From NCBI RefSeq assembly GCF_016278715.1, contig NZ_JADQBH010000284.1, positions 1-58,503 on the forward strand: a stretch of 58,503 bases of DNA. The letters run 5' to 3'. Origin of the DNA: Marinilabilia sp. (GTDB lineage Bacteria > Bacteroidota > Bacteroidia > Bacteroidales > Marinilabiliaceae). The translations under genes and the position numbers were made by a program. This document shows, one piece after another, positions 42,168 through 51,722 of this stretch (position 1 is the first letter of the stretch; each line of letters opens with the position of its first letter). The notes below the pieces were generated by a model. It worked only from the letters and a program-made list of their open reading frames with translations, searched no databases and had not been told where the DNA came from.

Positions 42168-44279
42168 TTATTGCTTCAGATATTTATCAAACAATTGTGC
42201 AATTGATTTGGGTTCTCCAATCAGTGTCAGGGCATCATGTTCCTGCAAAACAGTATCACCATGAGGAGCAAATGTTTCTGAATCACGCTCAACAAGGGCT
42301 ACCAGCACATCAGGAGGAAGTTTAATCTCTTTCAGCTTCTTTCCAACCAGCTCGAACTGAGCAGACTGAGGCAGCAACCTCACGGTGAAGAACCTTTCGT
42401 TGTGTAACAGATATTCTTTTATTTTTCGATGGCTCTTATGGTCAAACATCTCTTCAACAAACTCATCGCGCTCAATAACATCCACCAGTCGGGAAAGCAT
42501 ACGCAATTGTTGTCGTGAATCACTTGGCGGATTTACCAGGAAAAAGAAAATTTTAATGTAATCTTCTGACGAAATACCTCCCTTGCCAACAGGTTTGCGA
42601 ACGCCACGACTCGATAAAACAATATGCAGCGAGGGATGGTCTACCCCCTCACTTTTAGCGTATAAGATAGACACCTCAGGAATAATCAGCGCCGGCTCAA
42701 TCGCCGAAGTCGTAAGAAATTCATTGACAAGAGTCTCTTTACTGGCATGCATCTCGGTGGAAAAAACTTCAGCCACTTGTGACACCAACTCATCAAACTC
42801 CATATCCTTATCCAGGTTGGTTATCCGGGCTCTTGTTATTGTTTCATCGAATGGATCACCCTGCCGGAGACCCTTTTCTTTCAGGATGGTCATAAACTCA
42901 TTCTCCAGCTCTGAGTATTGATACTTACCCAAAAGCGCAAACCAATGGAATATTGCTCCCTCCCTTTTAACTTTTTCACGGGCATAGTAGTAATACCACA
43001 AAAACGAAATCAGCGTGACAATACCACTGAACAGAACGGCTGTCCATCCCATATAAACAATCAGCACCAGGGATACAAAAATACCGGCAATCTGCATCCC
43101 CGGATACAAGGGTGATTTATATCCCGGATCATAAGAATCAATATTACTTTTTCGGAAAACAATGACCGCAAAATTGATCAGCAGGAAAATAAAAAGCTGA
43201 AAAGCACTGGCAAGTTTGGCAATTCCTTCTTCCGAAACCACCAATATCAGAAATAATACCAGCGCAGAAGTAAATAAAATAGACAAAACAGGAGTGCCTG
43301 AATTCCCCACCTTCGCAAACCGTGGAGGAAAAAGCTTGTCCCGGGCCATGGCAAAGGGATACCTAGAAGACGAAAGCAATCCTGCATTTCCGGTTGAAGC
43401 AAAGGCAGCCATGGCAGCTCCTACCATCAGATAAGTTCCGGTCTGACCCGGCATCCATTTAAATAGTTGTTTGGCAGCAGTAGCAGCCGGGGCCAGTTCA
43501 TTGGCGAAATCGGCCGGGTCGATCAATGCTACCATCACAAAAACTCCCAGAAAATAGATGACACTGGTAATGACCAGAGAAAGCAACATCCCAAGAGGAA
43601 TATTTCGCTCGGGATTCTTGATCTCTTCAGCAACACTGGCTACTTTGGTCAACCCAAGATAGGACACAAAAACAAAACCAGCCGTGGTGATAATTCCTTC
43701 TATTCCATTCGTGAAAAACGGGGTGAAATGCTCATTGGTTGACGGGCCATCGATTCTTTCAGTAAAAAAAACGGTGTATAATCCATCAAAAATAAAACCA
43801 CCTAAAACAACCAGAAGAAAAATAATAAAAAAGTTCTGAAGCCCGGAAGTTTTCTTAGCCCCTATCAGGTTCAGTCCGGTAAACACCATAGTTGCTGCAA
43901 CAGCCACCAATTGAACCGGGACATCCCAAAAAATTGCGGCATAAGCACCGATACCAATAATGGCAAAAGCTGTTTTAAAAACCAGTGAAAGATAGGTTCC
44001 CAGTCCTCCGATGGTTCCCATCAACGGGCCAAGACTACGATCAAGAAAAAAGTAAGCTCCACCGGCACGTGGAAGTGCTGTGGCAATCTCGGCCATACTA
44101 AACATGGCAGGTAAAATGAGCAATCCGGAAACAAGATAAGCAACAAAAACAGAGGGACCGGTGTACTGTGAAGCCAGGCCGGGCAAAAGAAAAAAACCGG
44201 AACTAAACATAGCACCGGTACTGATGGCAAAGACATCAAACAGTCCCAACTCTTTTGTTAATTTCCTTTTCCCTTCCAT
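42168..44279 (-). CDS. APC family amino acid permease fused to EIIA-like and TrkA-C-like domains
   Basis: Inner-membrane transporter of 703 residues. Residues 1-435 are a 12-TM APC permease (LGLFDVFAISTGAMFSSGFFLLPG at TM1). Residues about 460-625 have the fold pattern of a PTS EIIA type-2 domain, but the phospho-accepting His of the IPH motif is Glu (IIPE, E535). Residues about 630-703 (ERFFTVRLLPQSAQFELVGKKLKEIKLP ... HDALTLIGEP) match the TrkA-C/RCK-C ligand-binding module. The tail is probably a cytoplasmic regulator of transport. The substrate is likely an amino acid. No operon partner. Confidence 0.88.
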   Translation of the reverse strand: MEGKRKLTKELGLFDVFAISTGAMFSSGFFLLPGLASQYTGPSVFVAYLVSGLLILPAMFSMAEIATALPRAGGAYFFLDRSLGPLMGTIGGLGTYLSLVFKTAFAIIGIGAYAAIFWDVPVQLVAVAATMVFTGLNLIGAKKTSGLQNFFIIFLLVVLGGFIFDGLYTVFFTERIDGPSTNEHFTPFFTNGIEGIITTAGFVFVSYLGLTKVASVAEEIKNPERNIPLGMLLSLVITSVIYFLGVFVMVALIDPADFANELAPAATAAKQLFKWMPGQTGTYLMVGAAMAAFASTGNAGLLSSSRYPFAMARDKLFPPRFAKVGNSGTPVLSILFTSALVLFLILVVSEEGIAKLASAFQLFIFLLINFAVIVFRKSNIDSYDPGYKSPLYPGMQIAGIFVSLVLIVYMGWTAVLFSGIVTLISFLWYYYYAREKVKREGAIFHWFALLGKYQYSELENEFMTILKEKGLRQGDPFDETITRARITNLDKDMEFDELVSQVAEVFSTEMHASKETLVNEFLTTSAIEPALIIPEVSILYAKSEGVDHPSLHIVLSSRGVRKPVGKGGISSEDYIKIFFFLVNPPSDSRQQLRMLSRLVDVIERDEFVEEMFDHKSHRKIKEYLLHNERFFTVRLLPQSAQFELVGKKLKEIKLPPDVLVALVERDSETFAPHGDTVLQEHDALTLIGEPKSIAQLFDKYLKQ

Positions 44280-44476
44280 GTATATTGTTTAATGCGTTAA
44301 ACCACTAAAAGTGCTTTATTGTTCTCCGTCCAAATGAAAAATATTTTGTTCATCACCATAATCAACAGAACCCCGATCCCAAAATATAAGTGTAGAGTTT
44401 AATGATTAAAAGAATTGTATTTCTCAACGCTCATTACAATATTGAACCGGATTCGCTCAATTAACACAAATTCGGA

Positions 44477-44899
44477 TTATACACTCAATTCTTTTATCAA
44501 ATCAGAGATTTTGGCAATAACATTATTGGAAAGTTTTTCCATCCTTTGCCTAAGATCGAAATGTTCCTGAAAATATTGATGATCCGGAGTAATCGGAAAA
44601 TCTTTGTTGTAATATTGAAGTTCCTGCTCCTGTGTTTTGATTCGTCCCATCATCTTTTTTAATTGCTCTTCCCATTCATCAAGAATCATCTCTTCAACAG
44701 CATTAAGTTCTTTTTTGCCCTTTCCGCCTGCGATTTCATGGTTACGCTCCCTGATGATTTTAAAGTCACGAAGAAACCATTCAATATGGTTTTTCCACAT
44801 TTTATATTCAAAATCAAGGTCTATAAGGTGTATTTTACCCTCCTTCATAGCGACAGATTTATGGTGATTTTTGCTTACATAAGATACAGTTTTTTTCAT
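44477..44899 (-). CDS. uncharacterised helical protein
   Basis: 140 residues from ATG 44899; a longer in-frame version from 44959 adds a hydrophobic stretch that I consider unlikely. No signal peptide or TM in the chosen version. It is highly charged and helical, with a probable coiled coil over about 65-95 (VEEMILDEWEEQLKKMMGRIKTQEQELQYY) and a second helix at the C-terminus. I do not recognise a family. It lies between the permease and the oxidoreductase operon on the same strand, with wide spacers, so probably independent. Confidence 0.65.
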   Translation of the reverse strand: MKKTVSYVSKNHHKSVAMKEGKIHLIDLDFEYKMWKNHIEWFLRDFKIIRERNHEIAGGKGKKELNAVEEMILDEWEEQLKKMMGRIKTQEQELQYYNKDFPITPDHQYFQEHFDLRQRMEKLSNNVIAKISDLIKELSV

Positions 44900-45008
44900 T
44901 ATTGTCAGAAAAAAAACAGGCAATGCGAAGCGAACAAAAAAAATTTGCCAGCTCCGCATTGCCCGTGTAAACGATCAATCTATGTCCGGTTACAATAAAT
45001 CTTGCAAC

Positions 45009-45566
45009 TTAAACATTAACCACCGATACCTCTTTCACAATTTCCAATCCACGCTTGATCGCCTTTTCATTCATCGGTATCAGATGGTGGTGTCTTTCGG
45101 GAAGTGATTTTTTCAATCCCAGGAGTACATTTTCCATTTTCATCACAGGTTTCAACTTCAGGAAAGCCCCCAGCACAATCATATTAAAAGTTTTTGCGGA
45201 CTTCATCTGTGCCGCCTCTTCCGCAGCTTCAATCATAAAAATATTGATATCTTTCCTTTCCGGATGGCGGGTAATACCATTGGGATCGTAGAGCAACAGA
45301 CCACCGGGTTTCACCAATGGTTCGAACTTGTCCATCGACTGCTGGTTAAGAATGATCGCCGTATCAAAAGCGTGAAGAATGGGCGAACTTATGCGATTGT
45401 CACTCAAAACCACGGTAACATTGGCTGTGCCACCCCGCATTTCAGGTCCATAGGAGGGCATCCAGGAAACTTCCTGGCCTTGCATTACCCCAGAGTATGC
45501 AAGAATTTTACCCATCGACAGGACACCCTGACCGCCAAAACCTGCAATTATTATTTCTTCCTTCAT
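45009..45566 (-). CDS. korC: 2-oxoacid:ferredoxin oxidoreductase, gamma subunit
   Basis: 185 residues from the ATG at 45566, which starts directly with the family motif KEEIIIAGFGGQGVLSMGK; a start 7 codons earlier is possible. EVSWMPSYGPEMRGGTANVTVVLSD is the other hallmark. It is the gamma domain of CoA-dependent ketoacid:ferredoxin oxidoreductases, which decarboxylate a 2-oxoacid to acyl-CoA and reduce ferredoxin. It follows the beta subunit after about 115 bases. Substrate (2-oxoglutarate versus branched-chain oxoacids) is not decided by sequence inspection; the symbol follows the Kor naming. Confidence 0.88.
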   Translation of the reverse strand: MKEEIIIAGFGGQGVLSMGKILAYSGVMQGQEVSWMPSYGPEMRGGTANVTVVLSDNRISSPILHAFDTAIILNQQSMDKFEPLVKPGGLLLYDPNGITRHPERKDINIFMIEAAEEAAQMKSAKTFNMIVLGAFLKLKPVMKMENVLLGLKKSLPERHHHLIPMNEKAIKRGLEIVKEVSVVNV

Positions 45567-45683
45567 AACAAACTTTTTTTTGTGCATTCAAACACTCGCA
45601 TCTCACATTTTAATTTTGAGAATGAAATTTTTGAATTCACAAATGTCTTGTTAAACATTTCACCGGTTTATTGACCGGTATTT

Positions 45684-46451
45684 TTAAACGTCTTTTATAT
45701 CACCAAGTGGATAAAACGGGAACATATTTTCTTCCATCCAGTTATTGGAATCCACAGGATTCATTTTCCAGCCCGAACTACAGGTAGAAACCACTTCAAC
45801 AAACGAAGTCCCGGTTTTCTCTTTTTGCTTTTCGAAAGCTTTCCGGATAGCCTTTTTAGTCCGTCTTACCGCAGCAGCAGAATGAACAGCCTGACGGGTA
45901 ACAAAGTTAGTCCCGGGCAACTGAGCAACAATTTCCGTTATTTTCAACGGATTACCATCGGTTTGGGGATCCCTCCCAAAAGGACAGGTTGATGCCTTCA
46001 TACCCTCAAGAGTAGTTGGAGCCATCTGACCACCAGTCATCCCGTAAATACCATTGTTAATGAAAATCATCACCATGTTTTCACCACGGTTACAGGCATG
46101 TATAGTTTCCGCGGTACCAATGGCCGCCAGGTCACCATCGCCCTGATAAGTCACCACAAACCGATCTGGACGTAACCTGGAAATGGCTGTTCCCAGAGCA
46201 GGTGCACGTCCGTGGGCAGCTTCCTGCCAATCGATAGCAAGATAGTTATAGATAAAAACAGAACATCCCACCGGAGCAACACCAATAGTTTTGTCCTGGA
46301 TACCCATTTCCTCGATGACTTCGGCCAGCAGTTTATGAACAACGCCATGGCTGCAACCCGGGCAGTAATGCATCACCTTATCAGTTAGAACACTGCTTTT
46401 TTTATGAACCAGGTTCTCCGCTTTTTTTATATCTTCAATTAATACCGACAT
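45684..46451 (-). CDS. korB: 2-oxoacid:ferredoxin oxidoreductase, beta subunit
   Basis: 255 residues from ATG 46451, giving a 4-base gap to the alpha subunit; a start at 46466 would overlap it. This is the TPP-binding subunit: YCPGCSHGVVHKL near the start, APVGCSVFIYNY, and the TPP/Mg motif GDGDLAAIGTAETIHACNRG ending in FINNGIYGMTGGQ (GDG...N-x-Y). It ends without the extra iron-sulfur domain seen in pyruvate enzymes. Confidence 0.9.
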   Translation of the reverse strand: MSVLIEDIKKAENLVHKKSSVLTDKVMHYCPGCSHGVVHKLLAEVIEEMGIQDKTIGVAPVGCSVFIYNYLAIDWQEAAHGRAPALGTAISRLRPDRFVVTYQGDGDLAAIGTAETIHACNRGENMVMIFINNGIYGMTGGQMAPTTLEGMKASTCPFGRDPQTDGNPLKITEIVAQLPGTNFVTRQAVHSAAAVRRTKKAIRKAFEKQKEKTGTSFVEVVSTCSSGWKMNPVDSNNWMEENMFPFYPLGDIKDV

Positions 46452-46455
46452 AATC

Positions 46456-47538
46456 TTATCCTCCAATCAGTTTTTGTTCCAGAGCATCAGCAACCTCATC
46501 AGGCGAAGGAATTACTCCGCCATAGCGACCAAAATGCTCAACCTTTACTTTTCCTTCAATAGCAAGTCGGACATCTTCCACCATTTGCCCGCTACTCATC
46601 TCAACCGACAGAATACCCTTCATTTTTGCACCCAGTCTCTGAATTTCTTTGGTAGGAAACGGATACAGGGTAATGGGGCGCAGAAGACCAACTTTAATAC
46701 CTTTGTCCCGAAGAATTTCAATAGCTGCTGCCGAAATACGGGCGCTGCTGCCATAGGCAACAATCAGGTATTCTGCATCTTCAACATCGGTAGTTTCGAA
46801 CCGCACTTCTTTCTCTTCCATCTCCCGGTACTTTACCTGAAGCTTATTATTGAAAACCTCATGAGCCTCAGAATCCAGCTCTACGGATGTAATGATATTG
46901 TAGTCGCGGGAAGCCGGCTTTCCGGTAGTAGCCCAGGGATGCATTTTCTCAACCTCTTCATCCGTCCAGCGCTTCTGCTGAGGTTTCAACTCAACCTTTT
47001 CCATCATTTGTCCAATCATTCCGTCAGACAAAATCAAGGCAGGATTACGATATTTAAAGGCAAGATCAAAACCAAGTTCTACAAAATCGGCCATTTCCTG
47101 TACAGAGGCAGGAGCCAGAACAATTAGCTTGTAATCGCCATGCCCGCCACCTTTTACCGATTGAAAATAATCGGACTGGGAAGGCTGGATAGTACCAAGC
47201 CCCGGACCTCCTCGTACCACATTGACCACCAGACAGGGCAACTCAGCCCCCGCCATATACGATAATCCTTCCTGCATGAGGCTGATACCCGGACTGGAAG
47301 AAGATGTCATCACTCGTTTCCCGCATCCGGCACCGCCATACAACATATTAATTGAGGCAACTTCACTCTCGGCCTGAAGAACAACCATTCCGGTTGATTC
47401 CCACGGACGCAATTCCATTAGTCTTTCCATCACCTCCGACTGGGGTGTAATGGGATACCCGAAATAACCGTCCGCGCCACAACGAATTGCTGCTTCGGCA
47501 ATGGCTTCATTGCCTTTCATTAACCTTAGTTCACTCAT
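46456..47538 (-). CDS. korA: 2-oxoacid:ferredoxin oxidoreductase, alpha subunit
   Basis: 360 residues, full length for the VorB/KorA type. The N-terminus RLMKGNEAIAEAAIRCGADGYFGYPITPQSEVMERL contains the YPITP motif. VMTSSSSPGISLMQEGLSYMAGAELPCLVVNVVRGGPGLGTIQPSQSDY is highly characteristic. It pairs with beta to bind TPP and the oxoacid. The order ferredoxin-alpha-beta-gamma and the tight spacing (about 40 bases, then 4 bases) indicate an operon. Confidence 0.93.
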   Translation of the reverse strand: MSELRLMKGNEAIAEAAIRCGADGYFGYPITPQSEVMERLMELRPWESTGMVVLQAESEVASINMLYGGAGCGKRVMTSSSSPGISLMQEGLSYMAGAELPCLVVNVVRGGPGLGTIQPSQSDYFQSVKGGGHGDYKLIVLAPASVQEMADFVELGFDLAFKYRNPALILSDGMIGQMMEKVELKPQQKRWTDEEVEKMHPWATTGKPASRDYNIITSVELDSEAHEVFNNKLQVKYREMEEKEVRFETTDVEDAEYLIVAYGSSARISAAAIEILRDKGIKVGLLRPITLYPFPTKEIQRLGAKMKGILSVEMSSGQMVEDVRLAIEGKVKVEHFGRYGGVIPSPDEVADALEQKLIGG

Positions 47539-47579
47539 TTGTTTATTATTTCTGTGATTCTGACCGGATTGATAAAAAA

Positions 47580-47813
47580 TCAGGCCATTTCAACTTTTTT
47601 ACGATAAACTGTAATACAACTATCCGGACAAACCAATGCGCAATTGGTACATCCGTTGCAAGCATCAGGATTTGCCATAAATGCATAATTATACCCCTTA
47701 CCGTTCACCTCATCTGCCAGGGCTATTACACTTGTCGGGCAGGCTTCGACGCAAAGCGAACAACCTTTGCAAGTCTCAATGTCCACCTCTATTGCTCCTA
47801 TCATTTTTGCCAT
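47580..47813 (-). CDS. korD: 2x[4Fe-4S] ferredoxin subunit of the oxidoreductase
   Basis: 77 residues with two clusters: CKGCSLCVEACP (Cys residues about 15-25) and CNGCTNCALVCPDSC (about 52-66). It forms the delta subunit carrying electrons out of the enzyme. First gene of the four-gene operon. Confidence 0.92.
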   Translation of the reverse strand: MAKMIGAIEVDIETCKGCSLCVEACPTSVIALADEVNGKGYNYAFMANPDACNGCTNCALVCPDSCITVYRKKVEMA

Positions 47814-47978
47814 AACAAAATTTGTTTTTTCTTTAAACTATATTACGAATTTAGAGAAAAATTGTAATTAACCTTCATGATTCTCGTCATTATTTCCTAT
47901 AAACAAAGCGAATATAATGAATTACAATTTGTAAGCTTAACGAAAATCAGAGAGTTAAGATTCTAGTTTATATGCATT

Positions 47979-49319
47979 CTATATTGCCCTAGCACCCGGA
48001 GTATTAACGGCTGAAAAGTGCTGTAATCTGCGTCCTAGTTCATCCATTCTGTCCAATGGCGTATGGGAGACACAAATTCTCAGCCCTTCACTTCTGGAAC
48101 TACCTGTGGTGTCGAGTGTTATGGCACTGATTCCAAATCTCAACAACTGCCCAAGCAGCTCTTCTCCCGTCATTCCCGGGTAACTGACTGTAAAATAGAA
48201 ACCATCTGCCACATCGTGTTCTTCATCCTTATCGTACACCAACTTAAATCCATTGTTCAAAAAATGCTTCTTCATTATTCCCGCCCGATCACCATATTCC
48301 TTGACATAACTCCGGAAATCAAAATCACCATCATTCACTGCTTTCAGTAAAGCAGTAAGACCAACCTGCGCCGAATGAGCCGTGCCCGCAGTCGTGGAAT
48401 AGAGGGCATCCTGTAGAATGGCCGTTCCAAAGCGGTCCGAATTGAAAACGGCACCCAAATCAGGATAAGATTTATTAAACAAGGTGTCTGAAATCAGCAA
48501 ACTCCCTATGCGCTGACCGGCATAGCTGAAAATTTTGGAACTTGAAAAAAGTAACACATAATTATCAGTATATCGGGCAACAGTGGGCTGGTGCGGAGGT
48601 TTTCCGGGTGCTCCGTAATTGTGGCGAAAATCCATTCCGAAATAGGCCAAATCCTCCATCACAATCACATCATATTGATTGGCAAGCTCTCCGATTATTT
48701 TCAATTCTTTATCGGTAAAACAGATCCATGCCGGATTGTTGGGATTGGAATAGAGAAAAGTGCTGATATTTCCTTTTTCCAGATAGCTTTCCAGCTTATC
48801 CCGGAGCTTATCACCACGATAATTGTAAATATCAAAACTCTCATATTTCATGCCCTGCACCGCAATCTGTCGCTTATGAACCGGAAATCCGGGGTCAATA
48901 AACAGGGTGGTGTCCTTTTTTTTGTCACGCTTATTGGCAACCATAAAAGTGACAAACGACGATTGCATGGAACCAACTGTCGGCACACAGGAGTTGGGAC
49001 TTATCTCCACATCCAGAAAAAGTTTAACAAACCGCGAGAGTTCAGTTCTCAGCTCCCGCCGCCCTTCAATAGGGGGATAAACTGATGCCACGCCCTCATT
49101 CAGGGCCGCTATTTCTGCCAACACCCCTTCTTTTGGAGCTTTGAGCCCCGGAACGCCCATTTCTGTACGTATAAATGATTCCCCACTGAATTCCTGCAAC
49201 CGGTTAACCAACTGCACTATCTGCCTGATGGTACAAAAAGACAGACTTTTAACTCCCAACTCTTTACGGAGTTTCTGCATTACATTCTCTGAGATGGGGA
49301 AAAGACTGTTTTGTGTCAT
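47979..49319 (-). CDS. PLP-dependent aminotransferase (class I/II)
   Basis: Cytoplasmic enzyme of 446 residues. PLP-binding features are SNPNNPAW (about 191-198), D223 in [14 protein letters not shown], and the Schiff-base lysine K262 in [18 protein letters not shown]. The substrate amino acid is not identified, but it overlaps the phenylacetate-CoA ligase gene by 4 bases (ATGA) and lies next to the oxoacid oxidoreductase operon. A transamination step feeding 2-oxoacids to that enzyme is the simplest reading. Confidence 0.9.
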   Translation of the reverse strand: MTQNSLFPISENVMQKLRKELGVKSLSFCTIRQIVQLVNRLQEFSGESFIRTEMGVPGLKAPKEGVLAEIAALNEGVASVYPPIEGRRELRTELSRFVKLFLDVEISPNSCVPTVGSMQSSFVTFMVANKRDKKKDTTLFIDPGFPVHKRQIAVQGMKYESFDIYNYRGDKLRDKLESYLEKGNISTFLYSNPNNPAWICFTDKELKIIGELANQYDVIVMEDLAYFGMDFRHNYGAPGKPPHQPTVARYTDNYVLLFSSSKIFSYAGQRIGSLLISDTLFNKSYPDLGAVFNSDRFGTAILQDALYSTTAGTAHSAQVGLTALLKAVNDGDFDFRSYVKEYGDRAGIMKKHFLNNGFKLVYDKDEEHDVADGFYFTVSYPGMTGEELLGQLLRFGISAITLDTTGSSRSEGLRICVSHTPLDRMDELGRRLQHFSAVNTPGARAI

Positions 49320-50626
49320 TTTAATTTCCTTTTATCAATAACTCTTTTGGCTTTTCCTTCACTTCGCTCAATAGTCTTGGGCTCCACCAGTTTCACATTC
49401 ACACTCAATCCAATGGTGCTTTCAATCTGGTTCTTTATCTTTTTTCCAAGATTTTGAAGTTCACTGATTTTATCCTGATAAAAACGGTCTTCCACCTCCA
49501 CATGCAATTCAAGCGTATCCAAATTATTAACCCGATCCACCACTAACAGATAGTGAGGCGTGGTTTCATCCATTTCAAGCAACACGCTTTCAATTTGTGA
49601 AGGGAATAAGTTCACGCCCCGGATGATAAGCATATCATCACTTCTTCCGGTACATTTCTCCATTCGGACAAGCGTTCTGCCACATTTACAGATACCGGTG
49701 TGTAACCGGGTAAGATCGCGTGTACGATAGCGAATAATAGGCAACCCCTCCTTAGTAACGGTGGTAAAGACCAGTTCACCCAGTTCACCCGCAGGCAGCA
49801 CCTCCAATGTTTCCGGATCAATAATTTCAGGGATAAAGTGATCTTCATTAATGTGAAGACCATTTTGATATTCACAGTCAAAAGAAACCCCGGGACCAAT
49901 TATTTCACTCAATCCGTAAATATCAAAAGCTTTAATCTTTAGTTTCTTCTCTATTTCCTTACGCATGTTATCCGTCCAGGGCTCAGCACCAAAAATCCCA
50001 ACTCTGAGTTTCAGATCCGCACGATCAATTTCGCTTTCATCAATCGCTTCGGCAAGATAAGATGCATACGATGGCGTACAGGCAAGAACCGTTGAGCCAA
50101 AGTCATTCATCAATTGTAACTGTTTCCGTGTATTCCCTCCTGAAATTGGAATTACAGAGGCTCCAACTTTTTCGCCACCATAATGAAGCCCCAATCCGCC
50201 AGTGAATAGACCGTAACCGTAAGCAATCTGGATAAAATCGTTATTGGTAACCCCTGCGGCAGTAAGTGTACGCGCCATTACCTCCGACCATACCGCTATA
50301 TCTCTACGCGAATAACCAACCACAGTGGGTCGTCCGGTGGTTCCGGAACTGGCATGAAGGCGGATAATTTCACTCATGGGCAAAGCAAAAAGTCCGAACG
50401 GATAATTGTCGCGCAAATCCTGCTTGGTGGTAAAGGGCAATAGTTTTAAATCCTCCAGTGACTGAATATGCTCCGGTCCAATTCCCTGCTCCTGCATCTT
50501 GGCACGATAGTAAGGCACATTATAATAAACCCGCTCAACAGCCTCTCTTAAACGCTCACTCTGAACATTTTTCATTTGCTCTCTCGGCATTGTTTCAAAA
50601 TGCCGGTTCCAAATCGATATTTCCAT
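49316..50626 (-). CDS. paaK: phenylacetate-CoA ligase family protein
   Basis: Acyl-adenylating enzyme of 436 residues from ATG 50626; a longer form from 50653 would overlap the upstream gene by 20 bases. The P-loop [28 protein letters not shown] and [12 protein letters not shown] are typical of PaaK. In anaerobic Bacteroidota this family member typically sits with ketoacid oxidoreductases and an ACT protein. It may run in the acyl-CoA to acid direction with ATP formation (inference). Confidence 0.9.
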   Translation of the reverse strand: MEISIWNRHFETMPREQMKNVQSERLREAVERVYYNVPYYRAKMQEQGIGPEHIQSLEDLKLLPFTTKQDLRDNYPFGLFALPMSEIIRLHASSGTTGRPTVVGYSRRDIAVWSEVMARTLTAAGVTNNDFIQIAYGYGLFTGGLGLHYGGEKVGASVIPISGGNTRKQLQLMNDFGSTVLACTPSYASYLAEAIDESEIDRADLKLRVGIFGAEPWTDNMRKEIEKKLKIKAFDIYGLSEIIGPGVSFDCEYQNGLHINEDHFIPEIIDPETLEVLPAGELGELVFTTVTKEGLPIIRYRTRDLTRLHTGICKCGRTLVRMEKCTGRSDDMLIIRGVNLFPSQIESVLLEMDETTPHYLLVVDRVNNLDTLELHVEVEDRFYQDKISELQNLGKKIKNQIESTIGLSVNVKLVEPKTIERSEGKAKRVIDKRKLK

Positions 50627-50633
50627 AAGATTT

Positions 50634-51059
50634 TTAAAATTTGTAGAGGTCACTTGCCGAAATCAGCTCCATCTCGTGTTTTTGAAACTCTTCCACAGCT
50701 TTTTTTGCATCATCGGGACATACAACAATAAAAGATTTGTCGTCCGGAGAAAAACCATAGAGATATTCAATTCCAATATTGGCATCTGCAAGAATTTTCA
50801 AAGCTCTGGACAATGCTCCGGGAGAATTTGGAGCAGCGAATGAAATCACCTCACTGACATTGACCGAAAAAAGATTCTTTTTCAGAATTTCCCTGGCTTT
50901 AGAAGGATCGGATGGTATTAATCGCAAAATACCGAATTCGGAAGTATCAGCCAGACTACATGCAGAGACGTTAATATTTGCATTTCCAAGTATCTCAAAC
51001 ACTTCGTGCAATCGTCCTGAACGATTTTCCAGAAACACCGACAGTTGTTCGATTATCAT
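50634..51059 (-). CDS. ACT domain-containing protein
   Basis: 141 residues made of two tandem ACT domains: 1-68 ([34 protein letters not shown]) and 69-141 ([34 protein letters not shown]). It probably binds amino acids and regulates the adjoining ligase or aminotransferase, with which it is cotranscribed. Proteins of this type are regular neighbours of PaaK genes in anaerobes. First gene of the transcript. Confidence 0.9.
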   Translation of the reverse strand: MIIEQLSVFLENRSGRLHEVFEILGNANINVSACSLADTSEFGILRLIPSDPSKAREILKKNLFSVNVSEVISFAAPNSPGALSRALKILADANIGIEYLYGFSPDDKSFIVVCPDDAKKAVEEFQKHEMELISASDLYKF

Positions 51060-51299
51060 AACATTGACTTTTTAGGACCTGTTGAATTCATCGCTGACCG
51101 ATTTTCAATAACCCCGGTTCAGAAATATAAGGAATCAATGATAGAATCTGATTAAATGCAAATATCACTGAAAAACCTGCGTTACACGAATAATTGAACA
51201 TCGTGACGGAGGCGATGAATTGACCAGGTAGGTTAAAACGACGGAAAATTACAAATTTTTAACAACTTTATTTTATTTGAAACCAAATTTATTTGAACA

Positions 51300-51330
51300 G
51301 AAGACATGGAGCATGGGGCACAGAGGGAAT
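51300..51330 (+). repeat. GGAGCATGGGGC word repeat
   Basis: ACATGGAGCATGGGGCACAG at about 51303-51322, the reverse complement of the CCCCATGCTCCA words at 2807-2838 and 5348-5362. Lies in the ACT/TamB spacer. Confidence 0.5.
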
Positions 51331-51447
51331 GGAGAAGGAGGCCCGGGAAAAAATGCTGTATTCACTGCTACAACCGGAGTCAAATCATGTTCGATATTTT
51401 TTTTCAATCTAACCTCTTATTTATTAGAAAACTTAACAGGTTTGCAC

Positions 51448-51455
51448 TATTTTTG
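51448..51455 (+). promoter_or_regulatory. -7 promoter box candidate for the TamB gene
   Basis: TATTTTTG, a perfect TAnnTTTG match, upstream of dispersed repeat copy C. A transcript from here would include the repeat in its leader. Confidence 0.4.
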
Positions 51456-51470
51456 CATAAGAACATATCA

Positions 51471-51606
51471 ATAGTCCGTTAAAAAAAGGCCTAAACGCAG
51501 AGGTATAAAGCCGCAAGGTTTTTAATTATCGGAGAGTTGCATTCAACTCTTGCTTCCTTGAAAATAAGTTGTAATCAGGTATTTACAACAAATTAACGGA
51601 GTATTG
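51471..51606 (+). repeat. dispersed intergenic repeat, copy C
   Basis: Same blocks as copies A and B: CCGTTAAAAAAAG, CTAAACGCAGAGG, CCGCAAGGTTTTTA, GAGAGTTGCA, ending in ACGGAGTATTG. Same orientation as the other two. Confidence 0.65.
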
Positions 51607-51722
51607 ACATTTAAAACATGAATTTATTACGTTTTGATTCCACCCCTTCCTAATCCGGCAAAACGATTCACCATAAAACCGCGACGGACATCAAGAGTTT
51701 CAATAAAATAGTTTACATCCTG

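Noticed and set aside
45660-45690. ACCGGT...ACCGGT hairpin after korB as terminator
   Set aside because: Only a 6-bp stem, overlaps the korB stop region, and its T-run is on the wrong strand for that gene.
46474-47127. 217-codon plus-strand open frame
   Set aside because: Antisense shadow of the well-conserved oxidoreductase alpha subunit.
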